Origin: Artocarpus heterophyllus
Taxonomy: Eukaryota > Streptophyta > Magnoliopsida > Rosales > Moraceae
NCBI GenBank assembly: GCA_025403435.1
Contig: JAJQZP010000438.1
Coordinates: 124,001 to 188,000, forward strand
Direction of reading: 5' to 3'
Length of the DNA: 64,000 nucleotides
Position 1 is the first letter of the stretch, and each line of letters begins with the position of its first letter. The notes under the pieces were generated by a model that saw only the letters and a program-made list of their open reading frames with translations, did not search any database and was not told the DNA's origin. The translations under genes and the position numbers were made by a program. Shown piece by piece: positions 40,305 to 51,554 of this stretch.

Positions 40305-41715
40305 GGATTTTGTGAATTTCTTTTTATGCGGTTTTATGTCTTTTTTCTTTTTTGGTTTAAGGTTTTTGGGGTTGTGAATGTGATAAATGCACATTATGTG
40401 GAGTTCCTACGTCAAAGCAAAAAAGGAATTAAAATAACAAATAGATACAAATATTTCTCAACAAATGTGTGTTTTAATATATATATATATATACACACAC
40501 ACGCATACATATATATATATATATATATATATTTATATGTCGAGTAATTACAAGAGAGAAAGAGAGAGTATTATCTAATTGACCTTTCTCCGCTTGGTTC
40601 ATGTATGTATGTATGTGTATATATATATACACACACACACTATGGCGGTCATGATAAGGGCTAGCTAGATGTCAATATCAAACTATATTTCGCGGTGATT
40701 TAGGGAAATGCCCCTTTCAAATTATAAAATTTTAAACGAATCAATTTTGTGAAAAATTTAGCTTAAATTAAAAAAAAAATTAATTTTGATGCTTAAAAGG
40801 GTACATATAAATAAACCAACTTCAAAACTGACATGGAGCTTAGTATTAACTCCTTTTTTGAGTGGTCAATTGAATATTGATGTAATCTCCTGAGCCACAT
40901 CAAATAATGATGAGCACAAGTTTGAGCCTCCAGATCCATGTCATATGATTGACAAAATTGGACATATACCAAGATGGCAAGATGATTTAGGCAATATTGA
41001 AGCGCAACAAGCAATGATCATGAAAACAATTCTAAACTTTTAGGGTACAAATGAATATGCACGATTATTGACATATCATATACATTTGTTTAATCAACAA
41101 ACAATTCATGAGAAGTTAGCACATTCTAATTAGGCTGACAACTAGAAGTACACCTCTCACTTAAGAATATAGTAAAAAATTATGGTCTTTTCATAAAAAA
41201 TTATAAAGTACTACTTGAAAGGCCAAAACGGCTAAAAGAACAGAAAAAATAAAAATAAGAGAAAACCCTAAAAGTGGCAGAAAGGATTTTCCAAAATAAC
41301 TAAATAACGAATGCTGTTTTGGCCTGTGCAAATAAATTTGTACATTTATTCACATATATTACCCTGAACATATAAATATGTTTTTATATATGTGACTATA
41401 TGTATGTACACATATCTGTTCATATATACATTGCATACATATACATTAATATATACATACAGACGGTACTAATGAGTAAGTCAACTTTTTGCATTTCCTT
41501 TTTCCTTTAAACTTTTAGGCAATTTCTCTGATGAAAATCAAAAATAAAATAAAATAAAATAAAATAAACCAGGACTCTATCTTTCAACAGTCGAATTTGT
41601 ATCAAAACTGATCAATTGTATCTTATTGGCATGTGTCCCCACCTCAAATAGCCCTTTCTTTTATGCCCACTAAAGTAGTAAATAGTAAATACAAGCTCTC
41701 GACTGACATGGGTAC

Positions 41716-41777
<62 letters not shown>

Positions 41778-42708
41778 GTTGTTTCCTTTTCTAGGAGTGG
41801 GGAGCTGGCGCATGCGCACTTATGCTTTATTCATGTGAGTGAATAGGGGAGAGTTGGGTGTAGATCATCATCATCATATATATATATATATAGCTAATGA
41901 TTGAAATGATTAAATTGGATAGAAGGAATATATTGCGGAATTTGCTTATTACTGCCGACTTGATCAATAATATTCTTTGACCGCCAAGCAGCACTGATCA
42001 ATCACATCTGATCATATGGTGGTTTAGATTGTTCACCGCGTACATTATATTGTGCAATATGCTTCAACGATGGAGACCATATATAAGACCTATTGACGTT
42101 GCAATTACATTCTTATCTCATATGATGTATTTCAAGACAAAACAAAGTATACTAATCATTAATATTCTTTTCCAATCACGTAACATTGACATGTCAAACC
42201 GTTTATTTTTAGGGGAAACTATTATCAGGATTAAGCCACTGGAGAAGTTTTCTGTTTTATTTTGTTTTTTATTATTATTATTATTATTATTATTGTAATG
42301 GGGGCTCTGAAAATGCTTCAGTTGTGTTCATGCTGTTATATAATTGATAACGTCAATTTGCGAACAAAATTTTTCGGAAGAAAATAGAAACTAATATTCA
42401 GGCACACGCAGAATATAAATGTGCAAAAGTATGTATAAAGGGGTTAGTGTGAAAAATTTGCAAAGCACTTTAGTTGGCAATCAATAATGGAATAAGCTGA
42501 AAGATCACAGGTAGAAGTAATTTCCCATTTTAAGTAAAAAAGACGAAAAAAAAGAGAGTGAATTGTGCTGGTATTGTCTTTAGTTTTTTTTTATTTCTTT
42601 CTGTTGTTTAGTTAAGACAGACTTGGGGATAGTTGTCATTCTGATAGAAACTTGAATTTAAATATCCCCACAACCCTAAAATTGACAGAAATCATTCTTT
42701 TTTCACAT
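40305..42708. other. Intergenic DNA between transporter gene and chromovirus
   Basis: No coding frame here resembles a known family. It starts with the presumed transporter 3' UTR. It then holds (AT)n and (AC)n tracts near 40479-40530 and 40617-40641, a long (CT)n-(AT)n tract at 41716-41777, an (AT)n at 41876-41893 and an (ATT)n at 42270-42294. The 73-aa minus frame at 40793-41014 has no recognisable domain. Confidence 0.6.
41716..41777. repeat. Compound (CT)n-(AT)n microsatellite
   Basis: About 20 CT units run directly into about 11 AT units, ending before gttgtttcc. Confidence 0.92.
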
Positions 42709-42713
42709 GGTAG
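42709..42713. repeat. Target-site duplication, left copy
   Basis: ggtag lies directly before the TG that begins the left LTR. The same five bases follow the CA end of the right LTR at 51550-51554. Confidence 0.9.
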
Positions 42714-44847
42714 TGTAACGCCTCGGAATTTATTTAATGTTATTGTAATATAAGTGATGAATTAGTGTGCTATAATTAATGTTTCAACATTAATTTGATT
42801 ATTTGGTTGAATTTTTGGTTGTTTTGTTAATTTGATGAATTCAAATGATTTCTTATTGTTTTAAAATGATGTTTTGAGTTTTAAAGCACAACAATTTGTA
42901 AAATGTTAAAAATATTCCGTTTTACAAAACCGTGGGTGGCATTTGATTTTCACACAGTAAAACCGCCCACAAATTTTCTCTATTTGTTTCCTTTTTCCTT
43001 CCTCTCTCTTCACTCTCCCTGATCTCTCTCTCTTCCTCACCCGTGGTGACTCCCTCTCTCTCTTGTTCTCTCTCGGTCTCTCTCTTCTCTCTCCATTCTT
43101 CCTCAAATTTTTGAATCAAATTCGAATCCAAACTTCGGGTTAGCAAGAAGGAAGCTCGGGGACGAGATTTGGCAACCGAGAACGCAAATTAAAGCTTCGA
43201 TTCAAGGTTAGTATTGAAATTCCTAAACTTTTTTCAAAATTTTCAATTTTGTGCATTTTTGAAATTTAAGTTCGTTTGAACTTAGAAAACCCTTGATTTG
43301 AGTTAAATGAACTTATAACAACTAGAATCTAAGCTTAGATTGAAGAAAAACGGATTGGATTCAAGATTTTTCATTTTTCTCCTCATTTTCCCATTTTTGG
43401 ATTTTTGAGATTTTTGAGTTTAAATCTTGTTTAAATGAGTTCAAAAGTGTTCTAGTATGTTTTTCTATCATCTATGATTGTTTTCCATGCCTGAGATTTG
43501 AGAAAAACAGGTTAGAATCAAGATTTGGATTTTGAGAGATTGAAAACCCGTGGCTGAAATTTCTAGGTTTTCCCAGTTCGGCAGGCCGGATTCAAAGGAT
43601 CGGCAGGCCAGAGTTCATCTGTCCAACAGGCCGAATCTGGGAATGTCCGGCCGACCGAACCTGGTTTCCGACAGGCCGAACTGCACAGTTCGGCCTGCCG
43701 AAGCAGGGAGTCCGGCAGGCCGGCAGAGCATGGGAAATTTTATGATTTTTCACCCGTTTTCACTGTTTTGAACCCCAATTTAAATTCCAACCTTATAGAA
43801 TGATTTTAAAGATACAAATGGCACTCTAGGACATTATGAAATGGTTTAGTAACATAAAATGTCTCAAACTAGATATTGATCGACTTAGTGTGTATCTAGG
43901 ATCGTTCGTGGCTTCGCGGAGCTAACGAATATAGGACCGGGATTACGGTGTGGGGCACCAGCATGAGTATCAAGGTAGAACTTCTACCCATTCTTTGGTA
44001 GCCTAGTTCCAAAATGATTTGGCCTTGAAAATGGTTTCTATAAAAATGTTTTCAACGGTTGTTTGAAAATGAATTTATTGGTTATATTTTAATATACCGT
44101 GAACTGAAATGAACTTCATAATGAATGTAAATGATAATACTCGGTAATTGGGTGTTGAATAATGATGAAAAATAAACATAAGGGCATGATGCCATATCAG
44201 AGATCGGGTCGTGTAGCGATCGACCTTGGGGGCAGGTCCCAAAACCCAGCTTGGCCATCACGGTGGTGATATCCTTTTGGTTTGCCTAGGAAAATAAAAA
44301 TGATGTTTTTGGTCGACCTGATAAACTGTTCTAGGTAAGAATGGTTTTATTTAAATTTATTTATTTATTTATTCAAGGTTTTTTTTAAATAATTCCTGAA
44401 TAATGAAATGTTTCTTTAAATTAAATTATTTAATAAAATATAGCCCTACTGAGCCTTTCGCTCACATTTTCTCTATTTTTAAATTCCCCCCCCCCCCCCC
44501 CCCCATTCTAGGTGGTTTCCCATTTAGGTTCGGAGAGGATTCAACGGACCGAACTCATGAGCAATAGAAGGATTTATTAGATTGTTTGTATAAATTAAAC
44601 AAGGCATGTAATGTTTTTTAACTTTCCTTATGCTTGGACTGTAGTTGTATTATTATATTGTCAGTACCATGTGTGTGCACAAGTTGTGGGTCAGTGGGAC
44701 CCATACTCGCTATGTTTATTATTTATTTTTCATACAATGGTTTTCTTGGACTTTCGCATTTTATTATTTAATTTAATCCCTAAAATCTTTTATTTTAATT
44801 AAATTAATTAACCCGCCATGTCACCTCCCGTACTCCGGGACGTGACA
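42714..44847 (+). repeat. Left LTR of the chromovirus
   Basis: 2134 bp, starting tgtaacgcctcggaattt and ending ccgggacgtgaca (TG...CA). It matches 49434-51549 throughout. It contains a CT-rich tract at about 42995-43100, an unusually GC-rich block at 43577-43731 built on the phrase cggcaggccga, and 20 or so consecutive C at about 44486-44505 where the right LTR has only seven. Confidence 0.95.
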
Positions 44848-44850
44848 TAA

Positions 44851-44862
44851 TGGTATCAGAGC
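44851..44862 (+). other. Primer-binding site for initiator Met tRNA
   Basis: tggtatcagagc, three bases after the LTR end, is the complement of the 3' end of plant initiator Met tRNA. Many plant LTR retrotransposons use it as minus-strand primer. Confidence 0.93.
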
Positions 44863-44952
44863 TCAAGGTTATGAACTTTGAGAATTGTGCACACATAAGT
44901 TTGACAATGAAATACCTCAGACAGTTCAAATTTTGTTTTCAGAAGTGAGAGA

Positions 44953-46110
44953 ATGGCACCTAGACGTCGTTCGACAGCTGACGCCGAGTTCGGAAACGAT
45001 GAGGGCATGATGAGGTCTATGTTTGCGGCTTTTCGGCAGATGGCAGCCAGGGCTAGACTGGAGGATTCTGATGTTGGTCATCGACATACGTATTTTAAGG
45101 AATTTCGGCGTGCGTCTATTTCGACCTTTGATGGTAATAGGGATCCGCAGTTGGCAGAGTATTGGCTAGACTCGATCGTGAAGCATTTGGATACCCTTGG
45201 TGTGCCTGATGAGTATCGTGTGGAGTTTGCTGCATATAAGCTCGAGGGTGGTGCTAATACTTGGTGGAAACAAGCTAAGCGTTTGGAACGCAGTGGCGAT
45301 ATCAATTGGGACAGATTCGAGGAGCTGTTCTATGATCGATATTTTCCGCAGGGGTATAGAGATCAGAAGACAGCTGAGTTCTATAGGTTGCAGTAGGGTG
45401 ATTTGTCAGTCTAGGAATATGAGGCAAGATTTAATGAGTTGGCCAGGTTTGCTCCATCAGTAGTGGCATCGGAACATGAGAAGTACATTAAGTTTCAGGA
45501 AGGGCTCAAGGCTCCTATTCAGTGACAGTTGGTTGCTCTACGACTTAGAAGTTTTGGAGAGCTTGTGTCGTCAGCAATATCCGTGGAAAATGATTATGCG
45601 CAGTATTGTGAGGATCGAGCAAAGGCTTCAGGAGGATCGTAGAGGAGCGGCAAGAAGAGCACCAGTAGCCGTCCAACTCCGGGGAAGAGCAAGCAGGGTG
45701 GCGCGAACATTGGTAGCAGCAGTTCATCTGGTAGCAGGCGCAGTAATCCCGACAGCTTCCATTGTCATTTTTGTCAGCAGCCCGGACACATCAAGAGGAA
45801 TTGCCTGATCAGGAGTGCCCGTCTTGGATCTCACACCGGAGAGGATGCCAGTCGTCAGTCTCAGCCTCAGACCCTACCTCCGCCTCAGCAGTACCCGCAG
45901 TTGCAGTATCCCCAGTTCTCTCCTCAGTAGTTTTCGTATCCGGTATGAGGGCAGCAGCCGTAGCATTTCCAACGCAACGTCCCTCAGTATCGAGCATCGA
46001 GTGCAGCTAGTGTGCAGTCATCTCCATCCCAGCAGCATCGGCAGAATAATCCAGGACCCAGCAATGTTGGTAGAGGAAAGGAAAGGCACCAGTGTAGGTT
46101 CATGCAATGG
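44953..46110 (+). pseudogene. Chromovirus gag remnant
   Basis: Starts MAPRRRSTADAEFG. The retrotransposon gag domain follows (FDGNRDPQLAEYWL, GGANTWWKQA, WDRFEELFYDRYFP). A zinc knuckle, CHFCQQPGHIKRNC, lies near 45760-45802 with the C-x2-C-x4-H-x4-C spacing intact. The frame is broken by TAG at 45394 (in a position where the family has Gln), TAG shortly after, TGA near 45523 and more stops downstream. A Gln/Pro/Ser-rich linker follows the knuckle. Confidence 0.88.
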
Positions 46111-46184
46111 CATCAGGTGGTTCAAATTCTCAGACCAGTAATGCGGTTGTCGATGGTACGATCTTAGTTTCTTGATCTTTAGCT

Positions 46185-46480
46185 CGCATTTTTTTTTATA
46201 CAGGTGCCTCCCATTCTCTCATTTCGAGTTCCTTTGTACATGCCTTGGGATTAGAGATAGAAGAGTTTAATGAACCTCTAGTCATAACTTCTCCCTTGGG
46301 GCGAGTGTGTGTGAATTGTGTATGCAAAGCTTGTAAAATAAAGGTTGGGGATGAGATTTTGAAAAGTGATTTGATTATACTCCTCATGAGCTCATATGAT
46401 GTAATTCTAGGAATGACTGGTTGTCCATATATAATGCAATTGTGGACTGTCAACTTAGAAAAGTGACCCTAATATCTGAT
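46185..46480 (+). pseudogene. Chromovirus aspartic protease remnant
   Basis: The region after FYTGASHSLISSSFV is the pepsin-like protease. The active-site Asp that normally precedes TGAS is Tyr here. The later SYDVILGM block is the usual second half of the domain. Catalysis is therefore lost. Confidence 0.8.
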
Positions 46481-46599
46481 AGAAGGACGATGATCACCTA
46501 CCAGGGTGGTGGTGATTGGCTAATGAGTGAGCGTCTCATGAAGTCGTGTCTAGGAGGGAAAAGAAATCTGGGTTGTTGTGCTTTTCTTGCGAACCTAGA

Positions 46600-47440
46600 G
46601 TTCGAGGATGTCTTCCCCGACGAGTTGCCAGGATTACCACCGCATCGAAAAATCGAGTTTGGTATTGAGTTGTTTCTAGGGACAGGACTGATTTCTATAG
46701 CACCTTATCGGATGGTGCCGACGGAAATGAAAGAATTGAGGAAGCAACTTTAGGAGCTTGCTGATAAATGGTATATTCGGAATAACACATCTCCGTGGGG
46801 AGCACCAGTTTTGTTTGCTAAGAAACACGATGGGACTCTCAGGTTGTGTATGGATTATTGGCAGCTGAATCGTGTTACGGTAAAGAATAAGTATCCCTTG
46901 CCAAAGATTGATGAGTTGTTTGATCAGTTGGGAGGTTCGCGGTACTTCTCAAAGATTGATTTGCAGTCGGGTTATCATCAACTCAGGATTAAAGAAGAGG
47001 ATATTCCCAAGACAGCTTTTAGGACTCGGTATGAGCATTTTGAGTTTCTGGTTATGTTGTTTGGGTTGACGAATGCTCCAGTAGCTTTCATGGATTTGAT
47101 GAACAGGATATTTAGGTCGTTTTTGGATCAGTTTATGATCGTGTTTATCGATAACATTCTAGTGTATTCTAAGACTTGGGAGGAGCATGAGTAGCATCTT
47201 CGGATCATGCTTCAGACTCTACGAGAGCACCAGTTATATGCTAAGAGAAAAAAGTGCGAGTTTTGGTTGACTGAGGTCAAGTTTCTAGGTCATGTCATCT
47301 CGGAGCATGGTATTTCTGTAGATCCGTCCAAGATTGAAGCCATCGTAGAGTGGGAATGACCAAGGAACGTAGCGGAGATTCGTAGCTTCTTAGGTCTTGC
47401 TGGTTATTACAGGAGATTTGTAAAGGATTTTTCAAAGATT
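46600..47440 (+). pseudogene. Chromovirus reverse transcriptase remnant
   Basis: FEDVFPDELPGLPPHRKIEF starts the domain. Palm motifs [20 protein letters not shown] and [11 protein letters not shown] follow, then the catalytic box, which reads FIDNIL: the second Asp of the usual Y/F-x-D-D box is Asn. TAG at about 46751, TAG at about 47192 and TGA near 47359 interrupt it. Confidence 0.9.
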
Positions 47441-47449
47441 GCAGCTCCG

Positions 47450-48116
47450 TTGACGAGGTTGATCAAGAAAAATGTCTGGTTTGAGTGGGATGAAGATTGT
47501 GAGCTTGCTTTTCAGGAATTGAAGAACCAGTTGACGTCAGCTTCAGTGTTGGTTATTCCTAGCAGTGACGAGCCGTATGAGATTTACGCAGATGCTTCAG
47601 GACGCGAATTTGGTTGTGTGTTGATGCAGCATGGACGCGTGGTTGCGTACGGATCGAGACAGCTATGACCTCACGAGCGGAATTATCCTACTCATAATTT
47701 GGAGCTCGCGGCGGTGATTCACGCGCTGAAGATTTGGAGATGTTATTTGTATGGAGCATCATTTCAAGTCTTCTCTGATCACAAGAGTTTGAGGTATCTG
47801 TTCACTCAGAGGGATCTTAATTTGAGGCAGTGTAGATGGATAGAGTATATGGAGGATTATGATTTTGCGTTGCAGTATCATCCCGGGAAAGCTAATGTGG
47901 TCGCGGATGCGCTTAGCAGGAAGTCTTCAGGAATTCTCGCTTGTTTGGCTTTTGAGGACTGGAGCAGGGATGCGACAGTGAGCGAGTATGGGCTACAGTA
48001 TCATGAAGACTATGATCGAGTTTCGGTATATCATGTGGAGGCGACCCCAGCTCTTGTTCAGATGGTGAAGCAAAGTCAGTGGCAGGATCAGCATTTGCAG
48101 GGGATTTGGTTGTGAA
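47450..48116 (+). pseudogene. Chromovirus RNase H remnant
   Basis: YEIYADASGREFGCVLMQ carries the first catalytic Asp. [18 protein letters not shown] and [10 protein letters not shown] carry the following conserved Glu and Asp. [15 protein letters not shown] ends the domain. A TGA at about 47666 lies between the first two blocks, and another TGA is at about 48112. Confidence 0.88.
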
Positions 48117-48189
48117 TTCAGAACGGGGAGCAGTTTGAAGAATGGACCATGCTTGCAGATGGATCGTTGTATTTTCAGAAGCGTCTTGC

Positions 48190-49240
48190 GGTTCCAGCTA
48201 TCGCCGAGGTGACGAAAGCCGTTTTGGACGAAGCTCATAAGTCTCAGTTCGTTATTCATCCGAGGAGCACAAAGATGTATCGTGATTTGAAGAGGCAATA
48301 TTAGTGGAGAGGCATGAAGAAAGATGTTCGAGAGTATGTGGCCAAGTGTACGACGTGTCTTCAGGTGAAAGCCAAGCATCAGAAGCCTGCAGGTCAGCTT
48401 CAGCCGCTTCCTATTCCAGGGTGGAAATGGGAGCATGTGACGATGGATTTTCTCACAGGTTTGCCGAGGACGGAGCAGCGGCATGATGCAGTTTGGGTCG
48501 TGGTCGACAGGTTGACGAAATCAGCGCATTTCATTCCATTCAGGTCGACATGTTCGAGGAAGATTCTCGAGGATTTGTATCTGCAGAACATTGTGAGGTT
48601 GCATGGAGTTCCTTTGTCCATCACCTCTGATCGAGACACCAGGTTTAATGCTAAGTACTGGAGGAGTTTTCAGGAGGCTTTAGGTACGGATTTGAACTTC
48701 AGTACGGCGTTTCATCCTCAGACTGATGGGCAGTCTGAGCGGGTTATTCAGATTCTTGAGGATATGTTGCGTGCCTGTGCGTTAGACTTCGGTGGGAATT
48801 GGAAGAAATGTTTGCATCTGGCAGAGTTCGCGTACAACAATAGCTATCAGGCAAATATTGGTATGGCACCATTTGAGGCGTTGTATGGGCGACCGTGTCG
48901 GTCACCGGTGTGTTGAGCAGAAGAGTTACACGGATAGGAGACGTAGACCCTTAGAGTTCGCGGTTGGAGATTTCGTTCTCTTGAAAGTATCACCTCGTAA
49001 AGGAACTATGCGGTTCGGAGTGAGTGGAAAGCTTACACCGAGGTATATTGAGCCGTTCGAGATCACTCAGCGTGTTGGTGTGGTTGCCTATCGGCTTGAT
49101 CTTCCGCCCCAACTTTCTCATGTTCATGATGTATTCCACGTGTCGATGCTTAGGAAGTGTCCGCCTAAGCAGGGTAAGATAGTTTCATTTCGCGATGTGC
49201 AGGTTCAGGAAGATACGACGTACGAGGAGGTGCCGATTTA
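48190..49240 (+). pseudogene. Chromovirus integrase remnant with internal deletion
   Basis: A zinc-binding part ends CTTCLQVKAKHQKP. The core has its D-D-E residues: TMDFLTGLP, ITSDRDTRF and QSERVIQ. After GRPCRSPVC at about 48915 the sequence jumps, with a frame change, to [19 protein letters not shown]. The stretch of roughly 45 residues normally between these two blocks is missing. A TAG at 48301 sits in the zinc-binding part. The C-terminal end [16 protein letters not shown] is typical of Ty3/Gypsy integrases. Confidence 0.88.
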
Positions 49241-49385
49241 GATCATCGATCGGAAAGTGATTAGTTTGTGTCGTCGTGAGATACCGTTGGTAAAGATCGT
49301 GTGGCAGCATCACAGGGTTGATGAAGCCATCTAGGAACTCAAGTCGAGTATGCGGGAATTGTATCTGCATTTGTTTTGTTTCTGA
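49240..49385 (+). pseudogene. Chromodomain-like C-terminal tail
   Basis: After a TAG at about 49240, the frame reads IIDRKVISLCRREIPLVKIV and, after WQHHRVDEAI, another TAG. ELKSSMRELYLHLFCF then ends at TGA 49383-49385. This matches the layout of chromovirus chromodomains, which guide integration to particular chromatin. Confidence 0.75.
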
Positions 49386-49420
49386 AATGAGATGTAAATT
49401 TCGAGGGGAAAATTTCTTTT

Positions 49421-49433
49421 AGGGGTGGAGAGT
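49421..49433 (+). other. Polypurine tract
   Basis: aggggtggagagt immediately before the right LTR is the expected primer for plus-strand DNA synthesis. Confidence 0.88.
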
Positions 49434-51549
49434 TGTAACGCTCCGGAATTTATTTAATGTTATTAAAATATAAGTGATAAATTAGTATCCATAATTAATG
49501 TTTCAACATTAATTTGATTATTTGGTTGAATTTTTGGTTGTTTTGTTAATTTGATGAATTCAAATGATTTCTTATTGTTTTAAAATGATGTTTTGAGTTT
49601 TAAAGCACAACAATTTGTAAAATGTTAAAAATATTCCGTTTTACAAAACCGTGGGTGGCATTTGATTTTCGCACAGTAAAACCGCCCACAAATTTTCTCT
49701 ATTTATTTCCTTTTCCCTTCCTCTCTCTTCACTCTCCCTGATCTCTCTCTCTTCCTCACCCGTGGTGACTCCCTCTCTCTCTTGTTCTCTCTCGGTCTCT
49801 CTCTTCTCTCTCCATTCTTCCTCAAATTTTTGAATCAAATTCGAATCCAAGCTTCGGGTTAGCAAGAAGGAAGCTCGAGGATGAGATTTGGCAACCGAGA
49901 ACGCAGATTGAAGCTTCGATTCGAGGTTAGTTTTGAAATTCCTAAACTTTTTTCAAAATTTTCAATTTTGTGCATTTTTGAAATTTAAGTTCGTTTGAAC
50001 TTAGAAAACTCTTGATTTGAGTTAAATGAACTTAGAACAACTAGAATCTAAGCTTAGATTAAAGAAAAATGGATTGGATTCAAGATTTTTTATTTTTCTC
50101 CTCATTTTCTCATTTTCAGATTTTTGAGATTTTTGAGTTAAATCTTGTTTAAATGAGTTCAAAGGTGTTCTAGTATATTTTTCTATCACCTATGATTGTT
50201 TTCCATATCTGAGATTTGAGAAAAACGGGTTAGAATCAAGATTTGGATTTTGAGAGATTGAAAACCCGTGGCTGAAATTTCTGGGTTTTCCCAGTTCGGT
50301 AGGCCGAATTCAAAGGATCAGCATGCCAGAGTTCATCTGTCTGTCAGGCCGAACCTGGGAATGTCCAGCCGACCGAACCTGGTTTCTGGCAGGCCGAACT
50401 GCACAGTTCATCCGGCCGAAGCAGGGAGTCCGGTAGGCCGGCATAGCATGGGGAATTTTATGATTTTTCACCCGTTTTTACTATTTTGAACCCCAATTTA
50501 AATTCCAACCTTATAGAATAATTTGAAAGATACAAATGGCACACTAGGACATCATGAAATGGTTTAGTAACATAGAATGTCTCAAACTAGATATTGATTG
50601 ACTTAGTGTGTATCTAGGATCGTTCGTGGTTTCGCGGAGCTAACGTATAGCTTACCAGGATTACGGTGTAGGGCACCAGCACAAGTATCGAGGTAGGACT
50701 TCTACCCATTCTTTGGTAGCCTAGTTCCAAAATGATTTGGCCTTGAAAATGGTTTCTATAAAAATGTTTTCAACGGTTGTTTGAAAATGAATTTATCGGT
50801 TATATTTTAATATACCGTGAACTGAAATGAACTTCATAATGAATGTAAATGACAATACTCGGTAATTGGGTAATGAAAAATGATGAAAAATAAACATAAG
50901 AGCATGATGCCATATCAGAGATCGGGTCGTGTAGCGATCGACCTTGGAGGCAGGTCCCAAAACCCAGCTTGGCCACTACGGTGGTGATATCCTTATGGTT
51001 TGCCTAGGAAAATAAAAATGATGTTTCTGGTCGACCTGATAAACTGTTCTAGGTAAGAACGGTTTTATTTAAATTTATTTATTTATTTATTCAAGGTTTC
51101 TTTTAAATAATTCCTGAATAATGAAATGTTTCTTTAAATTAAATTATTTAATAAAATATAGTCCTATTGAGCTTTTCGTTCACATTTTCTCTGTTTTTAA
51201 ATTTCCCCCCCTTCTAGGTGGTTTCCCATTTAGGTTCGAAGAGGATTCAACGGACTAAACTCATGAGCAATAGAATGATTTATTAGATTGTTTGTATAAA
51301 TTAAACAAGGCATGTAATGTTTTTTAACTTTCCTTATGCTTGGACTGTAGTTGTATTATTATATTGTCAGTACCATGTGTGTACACAAGTTGTGGGTCAG
51401 TGGGACACATACTCGTTACGTTTATTATTTATTTTTCATGCAACGGTTTTCTTGAACTTTCACATTTTATTATTTAATTTAATCCCTAAAATTCTTTATT
51501 TTAATTTAAGTAACCCGCCACGTCACCTCCTGTATTCCAGGGCATGACA
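49434..51549 (+). repeat. Right LTR of the chromovirus
   Basis: 2116 bp, from tgtaacgctccggaattt to ccagggcatgaca, colinear with 42714-44847. The GC-rich block at about 50295-50450 matches that of the left LTR but with several cg changed to tg or ca. The poly-C tract is only seven bases. Confidence 0.95.
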
Positions 51550-51554
51550 GGTAG
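51550..51554. repeat. Target-site duplication, right copy
   Basis: ggtag directly after the right LTR, identical to 42709-42713. Confidence 0.9.

Larger units (their letters stand above)
42714..51549 (+). mobile_element. Full-length, inactive Ty3/Gypsy chromovirus (Tekay/Del-like)
   Basis: An 8836-bp LTR retrotransposon with two LTRs, 5-bp target-site duplication, primer-binding site and polypurine tract. Inside, gag, protease, reverse transcriptase, RNase H, integrase and a chromodomain-like tail follow in Ty3/Gypsy order on the plus strand. The integrase end and the motif RREIPLVK in the tail suggest the Tekay/Del group of chromoviruses. The reading frame has many stops and one sizeable deletion, so the copy cannot make its own proteins. 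The LTRs differ by scattered substitutions and a poly-C length change, so the insertion is not very recent. Confidence 0.95.

Noticed and set aside
40793..41014. 73-codon minus frame with Cys/His residues
   Set aside because: No family recognised, no splice context and no spacing typical of a zinc finger; treated as chance.
43550..43771. 73-codon frame in both LTRs with repeated GRP(D/N) words
   Set aside because: The apparent peptide repeat comes from the GC-rich DNA repeat in the LTR; the frame in the right LTR is not better conserved than the other frames.
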